From the NCBI GenBank assembly GCA_000620545.1, contig KK211150.1, forward strand, positions 186,001 through 250,000: DNA of 64,000 nucleotides, given 5' to 3'. The notes below the pieces were generated by a model. It saw nothing but the letters and a program-made list of their open reading frames with translations, ran no database searches and was not told the DNA's origin. Source of the stretch: Intrasporangiaceae bacterium URHB0013 (GTDB lineage Bacteria > Actinomycetota > Actinomycetes > Actinomycetales > Dermatophilaceae). The translations under genes were made by a program, and so were the position numbers. Numbering within the stretch: position 1 is the first letter of the stretch; every line of letters begins with the position of its first letter. This document shows positions 1-10,513 of the stretch, piece after piece.

Positions 1-826
1 CGGGCAGGGGTGCCGACACCACACCGGCGGCCTCCGCGACGGTGCGGGCGTCGGCCGGGCGGTCGGAGGCCGACTTGGCCAGGCACGCGTCGACGACCTC
101 ACGCAGGTCGACGGGCACGGTCGAGGGCAGCTCGGGCGGCGGGTCGTTGACCTGCGCGATGGCCGTTGCGACGGGCGTGCCCATGTCGAACGGCTTGCGG
201 CCGGTGATCATCTCGTGGGCCACGACGCCGAGCGAGTAGATGTCGCTCGCCGCGGTCGCCGGCTCGCCGAGGGCCTGTTCCGGACTGATGTAGTCGGGGG
301 TCCCGAGCACCTCACCCGTGAGCGTGTGCCCGGACCCGTCGCCGACGCGGGCGATGCCGAAGTCGGTGAGCTTCGCCTGACCCTCTGGCGTCACGATGAT
401 GTTGGCCGGCTTCACGTCGCGGTGCACGACACCCGCGTCGTGGGCCGCAGACAGGGCCAATGCCGCCTGACCGAGCATCGAGCGTACGTCCTCGGCCGGC
501 ATACCGCCGTCGCTGTCGCTGATGATCTCGCCGAGCGTGCGGCCGGGGACGAGCTCCATGACGAGGTAGGCCGTGCCGCCGTCCTCGCCGTAGTCGAAGA
601 CCGAGGCGATGTTGGGATGGTGCAGCGAGGCGCTGCCGCGGGCCTCGTCCCGGAAGCGCTCGAGGAAGGCGTCGTCCTCGGGACCGTGAGGGCGCATGAC
701 CTTGACGGCCACGGGACGGCGGAGCACCTCGTCGGTGCCCTCCCAGACGTCGCCCATCCCGCCGGACGCGATGCGGGCGCCGAGCGTGTAGCGGCTGCCG
801 AGCGTGGCTCCTGTCGCGAGCGTCAC
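1..826 (-). CDS. pknA: Ser/Thr protein kinase, PknA-type, N-terminal part (gene runs off the left edge)
   Basis: Serine/threonine kinase of the cell-wall and division control operon; known PknA/PknB kinases phosphorylate division and peptidoglycan proteins and are opposed by PstP. About 275 residues are visible. They carry the glycine loop (ASGGMGDVW), the VAVKV lysine, the HRDVKPAN catalytic loop, DFG (TDFGIAR) and GTPDYISPEQ, so the catalytic domain is intact. The C-terminus, where a membrane segment would be expected, lies outside the window. The GTG start at 826 overlaps the pbpA stop as GTGA, and the glycine loop begins soon after it. The position after pbpA matches mycobacterial pknA; a pknB would be expected further left. 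It is clearly paralogous to the kinase at 10765-11766. Confidence 0.9.
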   Translation of the reverse strand, partial: MTLATGATLGSRYTLGARIASGGMGDVWEGTDEVLRRPVAVKVMRPHGPEDDAFLERFRDEARGSASLHHPNIASVFDYGEDGGTAYLVMELVPGRTLGEIISDSDGGMPAEDVRSMLGQAALALSAAHDAGVVHRDVKPANIIVTPEGQAKLTDFGIARVGDGSGHTLTGEVLGTPDYISPEQALGEPATAASDIYSLGVVAHEMITGRKPFDMGTPVATAIAQVNDPPPELPSTVPVDLREVVDACLAKSASDRPADARTVAEAAGVVSAPLP

Positions 827-2283
827 CGGTCCAGCACCGCCTCCATGACCTCGCGCGCGATGGGCGCGGCGACACGGCCGCCACCCACCTCGCTGCCGCT
901 CACGCCGCCGTCCTCCACGACGACCGCCACGGCGATCTTGGGGTCGGTGGCCGGGGCGAACGAGATGAACCACGCGTGTGGCGGCTTGTCCGGGTCGTGC
1001 TGGGCCGTTCCTGTCTTGCCGGCCACCTCGACGCCGTCGATCTGCGCCCGGGCACCGCTGCCGTTGTCGACGACCGAGACCATCATCTTGGTCAGCGTGG
1101 AGGCGGTCTCGGGCGAGACGGCCTGGGAGAGCTCGACCGGGTCGGGCGTCGACTCGATGATGTCGAGGTTGGCGCTGCGCACCGACTGGATCAGGTAGGG
1201 CGTCATGACCCTGCCCTGGTTGGCGATGCCGGCGGCGACCATCGCCATCTGCAGCGGTGTCGCGCGCACGTCGTACTGCCCGATGGCGGACTGGGCGGCC
1301 TGCGGGGCGTTGAGGTCGGCCGGCACCGAGCTCGTCGAGACGCGCATCGGGATCTGCAGCGAGTCACCGAACCCGAACTTGGCGGCCTGCGCGCGGATCT
1401 TCTCGCCGCCCAGCTCGAGGCCGAGCGAGCCGAAAGCGGTGTTGCACGAGATCTCCAGCGCGTGGATGAGCGTCGTCTTGTTGCCGGGCCCGCAGGCGCG
1501 GCCGTCCTCGTTGGGCAGGTCGGTGGGAGTCAACGGCAGGTCCAGCGTGGGCGGCCCGGGCACCGTGGAGTTCTCGTCCGTGGCGACGCCGTTCTCGAGG
1601 GCGGCCGCCGCGGTGACCACCTTGAACGTCGAGCCGGGCGGGTAGACGCCGTTGATCGTGCGGTTGAGGTAGGCCTTGTCCTTGTCGTTGGACAGCGTCC
1701 GCCACGCCTTGGCCGCCTTGTCGAGGTCGTGGCTCGAGAGCGGGTTGGGGTCGTACGACGGGTGGCTCACCATCGCGAGGATCGCGCCGGTGCTCGGGTC
1801 GAGGGCCACGACGGCGCCCTTGTTGTCACCGAGGGCCTTGTCGGCCGCGGCCTGCGCCTTGGGGTCGATCGTCAGCTCGATCGTCGCACCGGAGGTCTTG
1901 CGGCCGGTGATGAGGTCGGTCATGCGCCGCACGAACAGCGTGTCGGCATCACCCGAGAGCAGGTCGTCGGAGGCGTGCTCCAGCCCGTAGGGGGCGCCGA
2001 CCGCATAGGAGTAGAAGCCGGTCAGCTGGGCGTACAGCTCGTCCTGGGGATAGGTGCGCAGCAAGCGGTACTGGTCCTCGACGGGCACCGACTTGGCCAC
2101 GGCCTGGCCGCCGACGATGATCGCGCCGCGCTCGCGCGAGTAGTTGTCGAGCAGGGTGCGCTTGTTGGACGCCATCGCACCCAGCGACTTGGACTGGGTG
2201 AACTGCACGACCGTCGCCGCGACGAGCAGGGCGGTGAAGAGCGCGGCGATGAGGACCGACAGGCGGCGGATGGGGGTGTTCAC
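823..2283 (-). CDS. pbpA: Penicillin-binding protein, class B transpeptidase PbpA
   Basis: Peptidoglycan D,D-transpeptidase that crosslinks stem peptides outside the membrane, working with the RodA-type glycosyltransferase encoded just before it. The 486 residues begin with a short cytoplasmic tail and one membrane anchor (about residues 8-28). The transpeptidase domain has all three active-site motifs: STFK at 218-221 (nucleophile Ser), SCN at 279-281 and KTG at 423-425. Length suits the actinobacterial PbpA family. The GTG start at 2283 forms a GTGA overlap with the rodA stop, and its own stop overlaps the kinase start the same way, so the operon looks translationally coupled. No PASTA domain is present. 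Confidence 0.95.
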   Translation of the reverse strand: MNTPIRRLSVLIAALFTALLVAATVVQFTQSKSLGAMASNKRTLLDNYSRERGAIIVGGQAVAKSVPVEDQYRLLRTYPQDELYAQLTGFYSYAVGAPYGLEHASDDLLSGDADTLFVRRMTDLITGRKTSGATIELTIDPKAQAAADKALGDNKGAVVALDPSTGAILAMVSHPSYDPNPLSSHDLDKAAKAWRTLSNDKDKAYLNRTINGVYPPGSTFKVVTAAAALENGVATDENSTVPGPPTLDLPLTPTDLPNEDGRACGPGNKTTLIHALEISCNTAFGSLGLELGGEKIRAQAAKFGFGDSLQIPMRVSTSSVPADLNAPQAAQSAIGQYDVRATPLQMAMVAAGIANQGRVMTPYLIQSVRSANLDIIESTPDPVELSQAVSPETASTLTKMMVSVVDNGSGARAQIDGVEVAGKTGTAQHDPDKPPHAWFISFAPATDPKIAVAVVVEDGGVSGSEVGGGRVAAPIAREVMEAVLDR

Positions 2284-3673
2284 GTGAGCCTCACCACCTG
2301 GGTGACCTCGGCCGGGGCGGGCTCCGCTGCGGCGACACCCACGGGCATCTCGGGCATCGGGCGACGGGCCTGGTCGGAGATGCGCAGCAGCAGCGCCATG
2401 ATGACCCAGTTCGCGAGGAGGGAGGACCCGCCGAGCGACATGAAGGGCGTCGTGAGGCCGGTCAGCGGGATGACCCGGGTGACGCCGCCGATGACGATGA
2501 AGAGCTGGAAGGCGACGGAGAAGGAGATGCCGATCGCGAGCAGCTTGCCGAAGCCGTCGCGGACCCCGAGGGCGGTGCGGATGCCGCGCTCGCAGAAGAT
2601 GAGGTAGAGCACGATGATCGCGACGGACCCGAAGAGGCCGAGCTCCTCACCGAGGCTCGGGAAGATGAAGTCGCTCTCGGCGAACGACGTCAGGTAGGGC
2701 CGGCCCGCACCGAGGCCGGTGCCGGTCAGACCGCCCGAGGCCATCCCCCACAGGCCGTTGGCCAGCTGGTTGGAGCGCTCGAGGTTGTCCTGCGAGAAGG
2801 GGTCGAGCCACAGGTCGACCCGCTTCTGGAAGTGCGTGAACGCCGACAGGGCGAAGGCGACGGCGGCCCCGAAGAGCAGCAGGCCGATCGCGATCCACGA
2901 GACGCGCTCCGTGGCGACGTAGAGCATCGCGACGAAGAGACCGAAGAACAGCAGGGCCGAGCCGAGGTCCTTCTGGAAGACGAGGACGAGCAGGGCGAGC
3001 ACCCACGCGACGAGGATGGGGCCGAGGTCGCGCCCGCGAGGGAAGGTGAACCCCAGGACCTTCTTGCCGGCGAGCGACAGCACGTCGCGCGTCTGCACGA
3101 GGTAGCCGGCGAAGAAGATCGCGAGGGCGATCTTGGCGAGCTCGCCGGGCTGGAAGTTGAGCGGGCCGACGGAGATCCAGATCTGCGAGCCGTTGATGGT
3201 GCGACCGATGCCGGGCACGAGCGGCAGGAGGAGCAGCACGAAGCCGACGACCATGGTCACGTAGGTGTAGCGGCGCAGCAGGCGGTGGTCGCGCAGCACG
3301 AAGAGCACGGCGACGGCGAGGACCACGGCGAGCGTCGTCCAGATGATCTGGCGGTAGGCGTCGCCCTCGCTGCCGAGCTGGCCACGGGCGAGGTCGAGCC
3401 GGTGGATCATGACGAGACCGAGCCCGTTGAGCACGGTCGTGATCGGCAGGAGCACCGGGTCGGCGTAGGCCGCCTTCCACCGCAGCACGAGGTGCACCGA
3501 CAGCACGAGGGCGGTGAAGCCCCCGGCGACCGGGATGATGTTGCCCGGCACCGTGCCGTTGCGGTTGAGATCGGTGGTGACCCACGCGAGCAGCACGATC
3601 GCGATCGCGAGCAGCAGGAGGAGCAGCTCGGCTCCGCGACGGGTCCGTGGGGTGAGGGGCTCGACGGTCGTGG

Positions 3674-3677
<4 letters not shown>
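2280..3677 (-). CDS. rodA: FtsW/RodA/SpoVE-family peptidoglycan glycosyltransferase
   Basis: SEDS-family polymerase that builds glycan strands from lipid II in the membrane, partner of the class B transpeptidase downstream. Some 465 residues with around ten hydrophobic segments. The family signature near the C-terminal third is clear (FIFPSLGEELG, and later TPFMSLGGSSLLANW). An upstream in-frame extension exists, but its composition is out-of-frame pstP tail. The GTG at 3677, in a GTGA overlap with the pstP stop, gives the expected short cytoplasmic N-terminus before the first membrane helix, so I chose it. Confidence 0.95.
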
Positions 3678-5185
<1,508 letters not shown>

Positions 5186-5189
5186 CCGG

Positions 5190-5780
5190 TCAGCCTCGCA
5201 GTTCGAGGACGGTCTTGCCGATCCGCAGGGCGGTGCCGACCTCGACGGGTCGCGAGCCGGTCAGGCGGTCGCGGCCGATGAAGGTGCCGTTGGTCGAGCC
5301 GAGGTCCTCGACGACCCAGCCGTCGCGACCGGAGGGGTCGGGGGAGATGCGGCAGTGGCGGCCCGAGGCGTAGTCGTCGTCCAGGACGAGCGCGCACTCG
5401 GGGTTGCGGCCGATGAGGATGCCACCGCTGCGCAGCGGCAGCGACGTCCCGGTCAGTGGTCCCTCGGTCACGACGAGCCTCGTCGGGATGCCCTTGCCGC
5501 GGCCCCGACCCTTGCGCGCGGGCGTCTCGGGAGTGGCGGCCGCGGCGCCTGCTGCGCCTGCTGCGCCCGCGGAGCCGGCTCCGGCGGCTGGCGCCGGCGT
5601 GCGCGGGGCACTGCTCCTGCGCTCCTGCTTGTCGGCCTTCTTGAGTGCCTTGCGCTGGCTCCGGCGGCTCACGGCGGTGCCGTAGATGTCGGTGCGGAGC
5701 ACGCCCACGACGCTGAAGATGAAGATCCACAGCAGCGCGAGCAGACCCAGCCGGAGCAGGGTCAGGGTGAGTTCACTCAT
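5190..5780 (-). CDS. fhaB: FHA-domain protein FhaB (FipA-like), membrane-anchored
   Basis: Phosphothreonine-binding protein thought to recruit division or wall proteins phosphorylated by the operon kinases. The 196 residues start with a hydrophobic anchor (about 5-26), continue with a basic/Ala-rich linker and end in an FHA domain (about 105-196). The domain shows the expected phosphopeptide-binding residues: IGRNPEC, SGRHCRI and DLGSTNGTFI. Known homologues in mycobacteria share length and position. ATG at 5780; the gene follows fhaA after about 50 nt. Confidence 0.93.
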   Translation of the reverse strand: MSELTLTLLRLGLLALLWIFIFSVVGVLRTDIYGTAVSRRSQRKALKKADKQERRSSAPRTPAPAAGAGSAGAAGAAGAAAATPETPARKGRGRGKGIPTRLVVTEGPLTGTSLPLRSGGILIGRNPECALVLDDDYASGRHCRISPDPSGRDGWVVEDLGSTNGTFIGRDRLTGSRPVEVGTALRIGKTVLELRG

Positions 5781-5829
5781 GCGTCACCAGATGTCATCAC
5801 CGAGAGGAGGTCCAGGGAGGTCATCGGGC

Positions 5830-6612
5830 TCACCGGCGTCCGGCGCGGAAGGTGGCGGACGTCCGGCCGATCGTGAGGCGGTCGCCGTCCTGGAGCCGTT
5901 GGCTCGAGATGCGCTCGCCGTTGACGAAGGTGCCGTTGGTGGAGTTCAGGTCGCGGATCGAGGTCACGAGGTGAGGCCCGTCGGTGGTGACACGGATCTC
6001 GCTGTGCCGGCGGGAGACCCCCGGGTCGTCGATGACGATGTCCGCCGTCTCGTCACGGCCGAGCGTGGTGAGGCTGCCGAGGAGGGGGTAGCGGTCGCCG
6101 CCGATGTCGAGCCACGGGCGGGCCGACGGGTTGGACCGCGGGACCGGCCGGTGCACGGGGGCCTCGTCGATGGCCGTGCCGTTGTTGGTCTGCGGGCGCG
6201 GTCCGTCGGCTGCCTCGCGGGCGGAGTGCTCGCGTCCCACCTGCTTCGCCGTGGCGGGCCGCACGCGGAAGACACCGGTCTCGAGGCCCTCGCCCTGCAC
6301 GAGCGTCACCTCGAGGGGGCCGCCTGGCTGGTAGCCCTGCGAGTCCGCGTGCTCCTGGGCCGCGGCGACGAGGTCGTCGGAGAGGTCGTCCTCGTAGTCA
6401 CCGAGCCGCTCGTAGTCCGTCTCGCTCAGCTCGATCGTGTAGAGGTTGGGCACCATGGCGCGCCCGTGTCCCAACAGCGCCGCCCGGTCGTCCATGGCGC
6501 GACGGATCGCGGACGCGATCTCGACGGGCTGCACCTCGGACTTGAACGCCTTGGCGAAGGCACCGTGGACAGCCTTGGCGAGACCGTGCTCGACACGGTT
6601 GATGATTCCCAC
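5830..6612 (-). CDS. fhaA: FhaA: DUF3662 domain plus FHA domain
   Basis: First gene of the wall-signalling operon. The N-terminal DUF3662 domain (about residues 1-115, containing PVEIASAIRRAMDD) is characteristic of FhaA. A flexible linker follows, then a C-terminal FHA domain (about 170-260) with LGRDETADI, VSRRHSEI and DLNSTNGTF. In mycobacteria FhaA binds phosphorylated MviN and restrains peptidoglycan synthesis at poles and septa. The GTG start at 6612 is preceded by a strong AAGGAGGAGG Shine-Dalgarno run. The region 6613-6833 holds the divergent promoters of this operon and of the MinD-like gene. Confidence 0.93.
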   Translation of the reverse strand: MGIINRVEHGLAKAVHGAFAKAFKSEVQPVEIASAIRRAMDDRAALLGHGRAMVPNLYTIELSETDYERLGDYEDDLSDDLVAAAQEHADSQGYQPGGPLEVTLVQGEGLETGVFRVRPATAKQVGREHSAREAADGPRPQTNNGTAIDEAPVHRPVPRSNPSARPWLDIGGDRYPLLGSLTTLGRDETADIVIDDPGVSRRHSEIRVTTDGPHLVTSIRDLNSTNGTFVNGERISSQRLQDGDRLTIGRTSATFRAGRR

Positions 6613-6833
6613 GCCGTCTCCTCCTCCTTGTGAGCGCTCGTGTTGGGCGCTTCATCGTAACCGGGTCAGCCCCCCGAGCCTCCCACCGACAGTCGGTGCG
6701 GGGCGCCGCGAAACGCCCCGTCGGGCCCGCCCGACGGTGGTCGGCGGGTTTGATGTATGGCGGAAGCATGGGACGATCTCTCGGGGTCCCGCGGCGGGAT
6801 CCCGCACGTCGCCAGGCCAGCAAGGAGCGCTCG

Positions 6834-8405
6834 ATGAGCAAGGACGAGACCGGTAGCACCGAGAGCCAGGGCATCCCCGGCTTCTCGGCGAACAACTCCA
6901 TCCCGGGTGGTTTCGCCCTTCCCATCCCGTCGGCGACGACCGGCCTCGCCCGGTCCGACGAGGCCCCGGCCGACCCCTGGAGCTCGACGTGGGAGGACGC
7001 CTCCTGGCAGTCCGGCGACACCGCCGAGATCCCGACCGCCGACGGCGCCGGGTCCGCCGCCAACGACTGGACCGACTCCTATGAGTACGGCGGTGAGACC
7101 GCCGCGTACGACAGCCCCGAGGTCAACGGTCACGCCCAGAACGGTTCGGCGACGAGCACCTCGGACCGCCCCGACTCCTCGGACTCCTCGGACGCCTCGG
7201 GCGCGACGACCTCGTGGACCAGCTGGGAGCCCTCCGACCCCGGCACGACCGACTGGTCGGCCAACGGCACCGCCGCGTCCGAGAACACCTACTCCGGGTG
7301 GACGCCAGCCGGCTCCGTCACGGAGGCAGAGCCCACCGCCGCGACTGACCACACCGCTGCAATGCAGGCGTATGCCGCCCGGCCGGCCGTCGACCCCGAC
7401 GTGGCCGCCGCGGCCGCCGAGCTCGGTCACGACGTCCATGACCTCACCCATGACCTGACCCCCGCACCCCGCACGGGCAACTCCGACCGCCCGAGCGCGG
7501 AGGACCTCATCACGGCCCGCTCCAAGGGTGAGCGTCAGAAGGTCAAGGCCAACTCGGGGCTGCGCAAGGCGTTCGGCCTCGGCCCGAGCGTCAAGGAGAT
7601 GCTCGAGCGCGACCGCATCGATCGCATCGCGCGTCCGGTCAACGGCCGCAAGACGATCATGGTCATCAACACCAAGGGTGGTGGCGGCAAGACCCTCGTC
7701 ACCCTCATGCTCGCCAGCTACCTCGGGCGCTACCGCTCGGGCTCGGTCCTCGCCTGGGACAACAACGAGACCGAGGGCACGCTCGGCATGCGCGCCCCGT
7801 CCCAGAGCCACCACCGCACGGTCGTCGACCTGCTGGGTGCACTGCCCACCATCGCCAACGACCCCAACGCCGGGACGTCCGAGCTCGAGCACTGGGTGCG
7901 CGAGCAGCGCGGCCTGTCGTTCGACGTGCTGGCCTCGGCCGACGACGACGAGGCGATGCGCATCATCGGTGAGCAGGAGTTCGAGGACCTCCACACGCAG
8001 CTCTCGCGCTTCTACCGGATGATCGTCGTCGACACCGGCAACAACCGCCTCTCGCCGAACTGGCTAGCGGCCGCCGCTCGGGCCGACATGCTCGTCTTCG
8101 CGACCTCGCTCAAGGACGACACGTCGGTCGTCGCGGCCAAGAACCTCGATGCGCTCGTCGCGATGGGCCGGGGCGACCTCGTCCGCAACGCGGTCTGCGT
8201 CATCTCGCACACGTCGGCCAAGGGCAACGACGTCGGCGCGGGGGTCCACACGCGGGAGCACTTCGAGCAGTGGGTTCGTGCGGTCGTCGACATCCCGTAC
8301 GACCCCATGCTCGCGCCGGGCCTGCACCTCGACCCGCTCAAGGTCAGCCGCAAGACGCACGAGTCGTGCATGGAGATGGCTGCCGTCGTCGTCGACGGCC
8401 TCTGA
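6834..8405 (+). CDS. MinD/ParA-family ATPase with long disordered N-terminus
   Basis: P-loop ATPase of the deviant Walker A class: KGGGGKT at about 281-287, with the extra signature lysine, preceded by MVINTK. The C-terminal 240 residues look like a MinD/ParA/CpaE-type fold (LAWDNNETEGT, then VVDTGNNRLSPNW). The first 260 residues are acidic, low in hydrophobics and repetitive (DSSDSSDASG), so probably disordered. ATG at 6834 was chosen because AAGGAG sits 6 nt upstream; the reading frame stays open further up but with poor coding character. Similar layouts occur in EspI-like and other actinobacterial MinD-like proteins, so partner and cargo are unknown. Transcribed divergently from fhaA. Confidence 0.85.
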   Translation: MSKDETGSTESQGIPGFSANNSIPGGFALPIPSATTGLARSDEAPADPWSSTWEDASWQSGDTAEIPTADGAGSAANDWTDSYEYGGETAAYDSPEVNGHAQNGSATSTSDRPDSSDSSDASGATTSWTSWEPSDPGTTDWSANGTAASENTYSGWTPAGSVTEAEPTAATDHTAAMQAYAARPAVDPDVAAAAAELGHDVHDLTHDLTPAPRTGNSDRPSAEDLITARSKGERQKVKANSGLRKAFGLGPSVKEMLERDRIDRIARPVNGRKTIMVINTKGGGGKTLVTLMLASYLGRYRSGSVLAWDNNETEGTLGMRAPSQSHHRTVVDLLGALPTIANDPNAGTSELEHWVREQRGLSFDVLASADDDEAMRIIGEQEFEDLHTQLSRFYRMIVVDTGNNRLSPNWLAAAARADMLVFATSLKDDTSVVAAKNLDALVAMGRGDLVRNAVCVISHTSAKGNDVGAGVHTREHFEQWVRAVVDIPYDPMLAPGLHLDPLKVSRKTHESCMEMAAVVVDGL

Positions 8406-8435
8406 GCACCCGAGCCGAGTCCCCCGCCCGCTGAC

Positions 8436-9260
8436 GTGGCCCTCATCGCGCTGACCGGCGCCGCCGGTCGCATCGCCACCGCGTTGCGCCCCCGGCTGCG
8501 CGCGGCCGGCCACCGGCTCGTCCTCTGCGACGGCGTCGGGGTGGCCGTGACGGATGTCGACGTGTCGACCGAGCGGGCCGTCGAGTGCGACCTGCGTGAC
8601 GTCGACGGCCAAGCCGAGGCGTTCGCCGGCGCCGACCTCGTCGTGCACCTGGGTGCGTTCTCCGACGAGCGGCCCTGGGGCGACATCCTCGCCGTGAACA
8701 TCGACGGCACGAGGGCCGTCTGCGAGGCAGCACACCGCGCGGGCGTGGGTCGGATGCTCCTGGCGAGCTCCGTGCATGCGGCCGGCTACGTGCCGGTGGA
8801 CTCACCACTCGCCCGCGAGGGCATGCCGCTCCCGGCGCCCGACACGTACTACGGCGTCAGCAAGGCGGCGCTCGAGGCCCTCGGCGGGTTGTATGCCGGC
8901 CGGTTCGGGATGACCGTCGTCAGCGCCCGCATCATGACCTTCGACGACGCTCCGGACGGGCCACGCTCGCTGCGGACGTGGCTCTCCCCCGACGACATGG
9001 CGCGGCTCGTGCTCGCGGCGCTGACGACGGGGGCGGGCGGCCACCACGTCGTGTGGGGCGTCTCACGCAACACGCGCCGGTGCGTCGACCTGGCGCCGGG
9101 GCTCGCGATCGGCTTCGACCCGCAGGACGACGCGGAGGCGTATGCCGCAGACGGCGGACAGGGAGGGCCGAGCCCATCGTCCGGGATGCTCGGCGGCGGG
9201 TTCGCCGCACCGGAGTACCGGCTCGGCGAACCCCATGGCGGTACTGCTCGGCCCTCCTGA
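8436..9260 (+). CDS. NAD-dependent epimerase/dehydratase family protein
   Basis: Extended short-chain dehydrogenase of 274 residues. The N-terminus has the nucleotide-binding motif TGAAGRIA, followed by an acidic DVDGQAEAF stretch and VVHLGAFSDE. The catalytic YxxxK is present (YYGVSKAA) after an SSVHAAGY strand. The TGAAG opening and the overall length are like uronate dehydrogenases, but substrate cannot be assigned. GTG start at 8436, 30 nt after the MinD-like gene and probably co-transcribed with it. Confidence 0.85.
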   Translation: MALIALTGAAGRIATALRPRLRAAGHRLVLCDGVGVAVTDVDVSTERAVECDLRDVDGQAEAFAGADLVVHLGAFSDERPWGDILAVNIDGTRAVCEAAHRAGVGRMLLASSVHAAGYVPVDSPLAREGMPLPAPDTYYGVSKAALEALGGLYAGRFGMTVVSARIMTFDDAPDGPRSLRTWLSPDDMARLVLAALTTGAGGHHVVWGVSRNTRRCVDLAPGLAIGFDPQDDAEAYAADGGQGGPSPSSGMLGGGFAAPEYRLGEPHGGTARPS

Positions 9261-9359
9261 CCGACGCGGGCCGAGGTGGGCTGGGCGGCCGTCTGAGCCC
9301 CGGCGCCGGACCCGGTTTGGCGATAGCAGGCCTCATACAGCACACTGTCTGCTTGTCAC

Positions 9360-9442
9360 GCGCGAGTGGCGGAATGGCAGACGCGCTGGCTTCAGGTGCC
9401 AGTGTCCGAAAGGGCGTGGGGGTTCAAATCCCCCCTCGCGCA
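9360..9442 (+). tRNA. tRNA-Leu (anticodon CAG)
   Basis: A class II tRNA of 83 nt. Acceptor stem GCGCGAG (9360-9366) pairs with CTCGCGC (9435-9441). The anticodon stem CTGGC/GCCAG encloses the loop TTCAGGT with anticodon CAG. There is a long variable arm, and the T arm has GGGGG and CCCCC around TTCAAAT. CCA is not encoded. In M. tuberculosis a tRNA-Leu also lies near the fhaA end of this operon. Confidence 0.97.
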
Positions 9443-9474
9443 CAGAAGGTGGGGACTCTCCCCGAAGTGCTCGG

Positions 9475-9510
9475 AGCGGCGGGCTCGGTCTTCGGACCGG
9501 GCCCGCCGCT
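9475..9510 (+). terminator. Strong hairpin terminator after tRNA-Leu
   Basis: Sixteen-base arms AGCGGCGGGCTCGGTC (9475-9490) and GACCGGGCCCGCCGCT (9495-9510) pair fully apart from one G-U wobble and enclose a TTCG tetraloop. The stem starts 33 nt past the tRNA. No T-tract follows, as is common for actinobacterial terminators. Confidence 0.85.
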
Positions 9511-9578
9511 TCTGTGTCTCCCGGCCCCGGCGCCGCGGGCGAGCAGCCCCGCGCCGGAGCAGCCCCGCGCCGCAGGAG

Positions 9579-9863
9579 TCACGGACGAGGGTTGATGCGG
9601 GTCCATCGACGGTCATCGCGCCGCCGACCCATGCCGGCCGCGCACCGCGGGCATACGGCGCTGACCTCGTCGGCGTCGCGCCCCGTGGCGGGCTGCACGT
9701 CGAGCCAGTCGATGTGTGAGAACCGCAGCAGTCGTGACCGGTGCAGCGAGAGGCCGCACACCGTCTGGTTCGTGCCGGCGTGCCAGGCGTGCACCTCTCC
9801 CGAGGGCGCACGGATGCCGTCGGGGTCGGTCCACGAACCGGTGGCGGCCACTGCTGCTCTCAT
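9579..9863 (-). CDS. Small conserved-looking protein with putative zinc-binding cysteines
   Basis: A 94-residue protein that I do not recognise by name. It has HAWHAGTNQTVCGL, a W/V-rich middle and CPRCAAG near the end; the single Cys in TVCG plus the CPRC pair, with nearby histidines, suggest a small metal-binding fold. The last residues are Arg-rich. ATG at 9863. It converges on the tRNA-Leu terminator. Support is moderate: the motif spacing looks designed and the opposite-strand frame in the same place lacks any recognisable feature. Confidence 0.55.
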   Translation of the reverse strand: MRAAVAATGSWTDPDGIRAPSGEVHAWHAGTNQTVCGLSLHRSRLLRFSHIDWLDVQPATGRDADEVSAVCPRCAAGMGRRRDDRRWTRINPRP

Positions 9864-10093
9864 GGCACCCCGCTACCCAGCTGCTGGAGGGTTCATGCAC
9901 GCTCGCGCAACCGTCCCCGTGCACGGCACCGGCGGACAGGTATCTGGAGGCCTGGTGGTGCGTCTGTTCGTCACCCAGCTCGATCAGCTCCGGTCGCGGC
10001 CCGACGGAATCCCGGAAGGCGTGGCCACCAAGGGACGATCACGGTCATGGCGCGACCGCGCTGGGACGACTCTCCACGCGAAAGGAGCGCCAC

Positions 10094-10489
10094 ATGTCCA
10101 GTCAGTCCTCCACCAGCCGGGGTTCAGCACGTCGCATCGCCGCCACGCTCGGCGCGTCCGCCGCGCTGTCCCTGACCCTCGTCGGCCCCGCCTTCTCGGG
10201 GGAGCCGCGCGACCCCGCGCCGTCGCCGGTCTCGGCGCAGTGCACCCACTACGTGGGCGGCGGCACCGTCGTCTCCTGCACCAACCAGTCCTCGGTGGGC
10301 ACCGGATCAGGCTCGGCGAGCTCGGCCGAGCGGGGCATCCCTGCACCGGCTCCGGTCCAGGCGCCGAAGCTCGTGCTGCCCTCCAGTGAGCCGTCCAACC
10401 TGCCGACGATCGGCATCGGTGTCGTCGCCGCGGTCCTCGTCGCGGGCGGCCTGATGATCGCGTCGACTAACCGTCGGCGCCCCGCCTGA
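10094..10489 (+). CDS. Small exported, C-terminally membrane-anchored protein
   Basis: A 131-residue protein of unknown function. A basic start and hydrophobic core (about residues 14-34) form a signal peptide. A Pro/Ser-rich middle contains two cysteines (QCTHY and SCTNQ) that could form a disulphide. A second hydrophobic helix near residues 103-122 is followed by a short basic tail (NRRRPA), as in sortase-like or tail-anchored surface proteins, but no LPxTG motif is visible. ATG at 10094 is preceded by AAAGGAG at 10081. A strong hairpin ends the unit at 10514-10550. Confidence 0.75.
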   Translation: MSSQSSTSRGSARRIAATLGASAALSLTLVGPAFSGEPRDPAPSPVSAQCTHYVGGGTVVSCTNQSSVGTGSGSASSAERGIPAPAPVQAPKLVLPSSEPSNLPTIGIGVVAAVLVAGGLMIASTNRRRPA

Positions 10490-10513
10490 ACCCCAGGGCG
10501 ACCCAGCCCACCA

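Noticed and set aside
9360-9442. tRNA-Leu as an integration site
   Set aside because: No integrase, no repeated tRNA 3' end and no foreign-looking block next to it.
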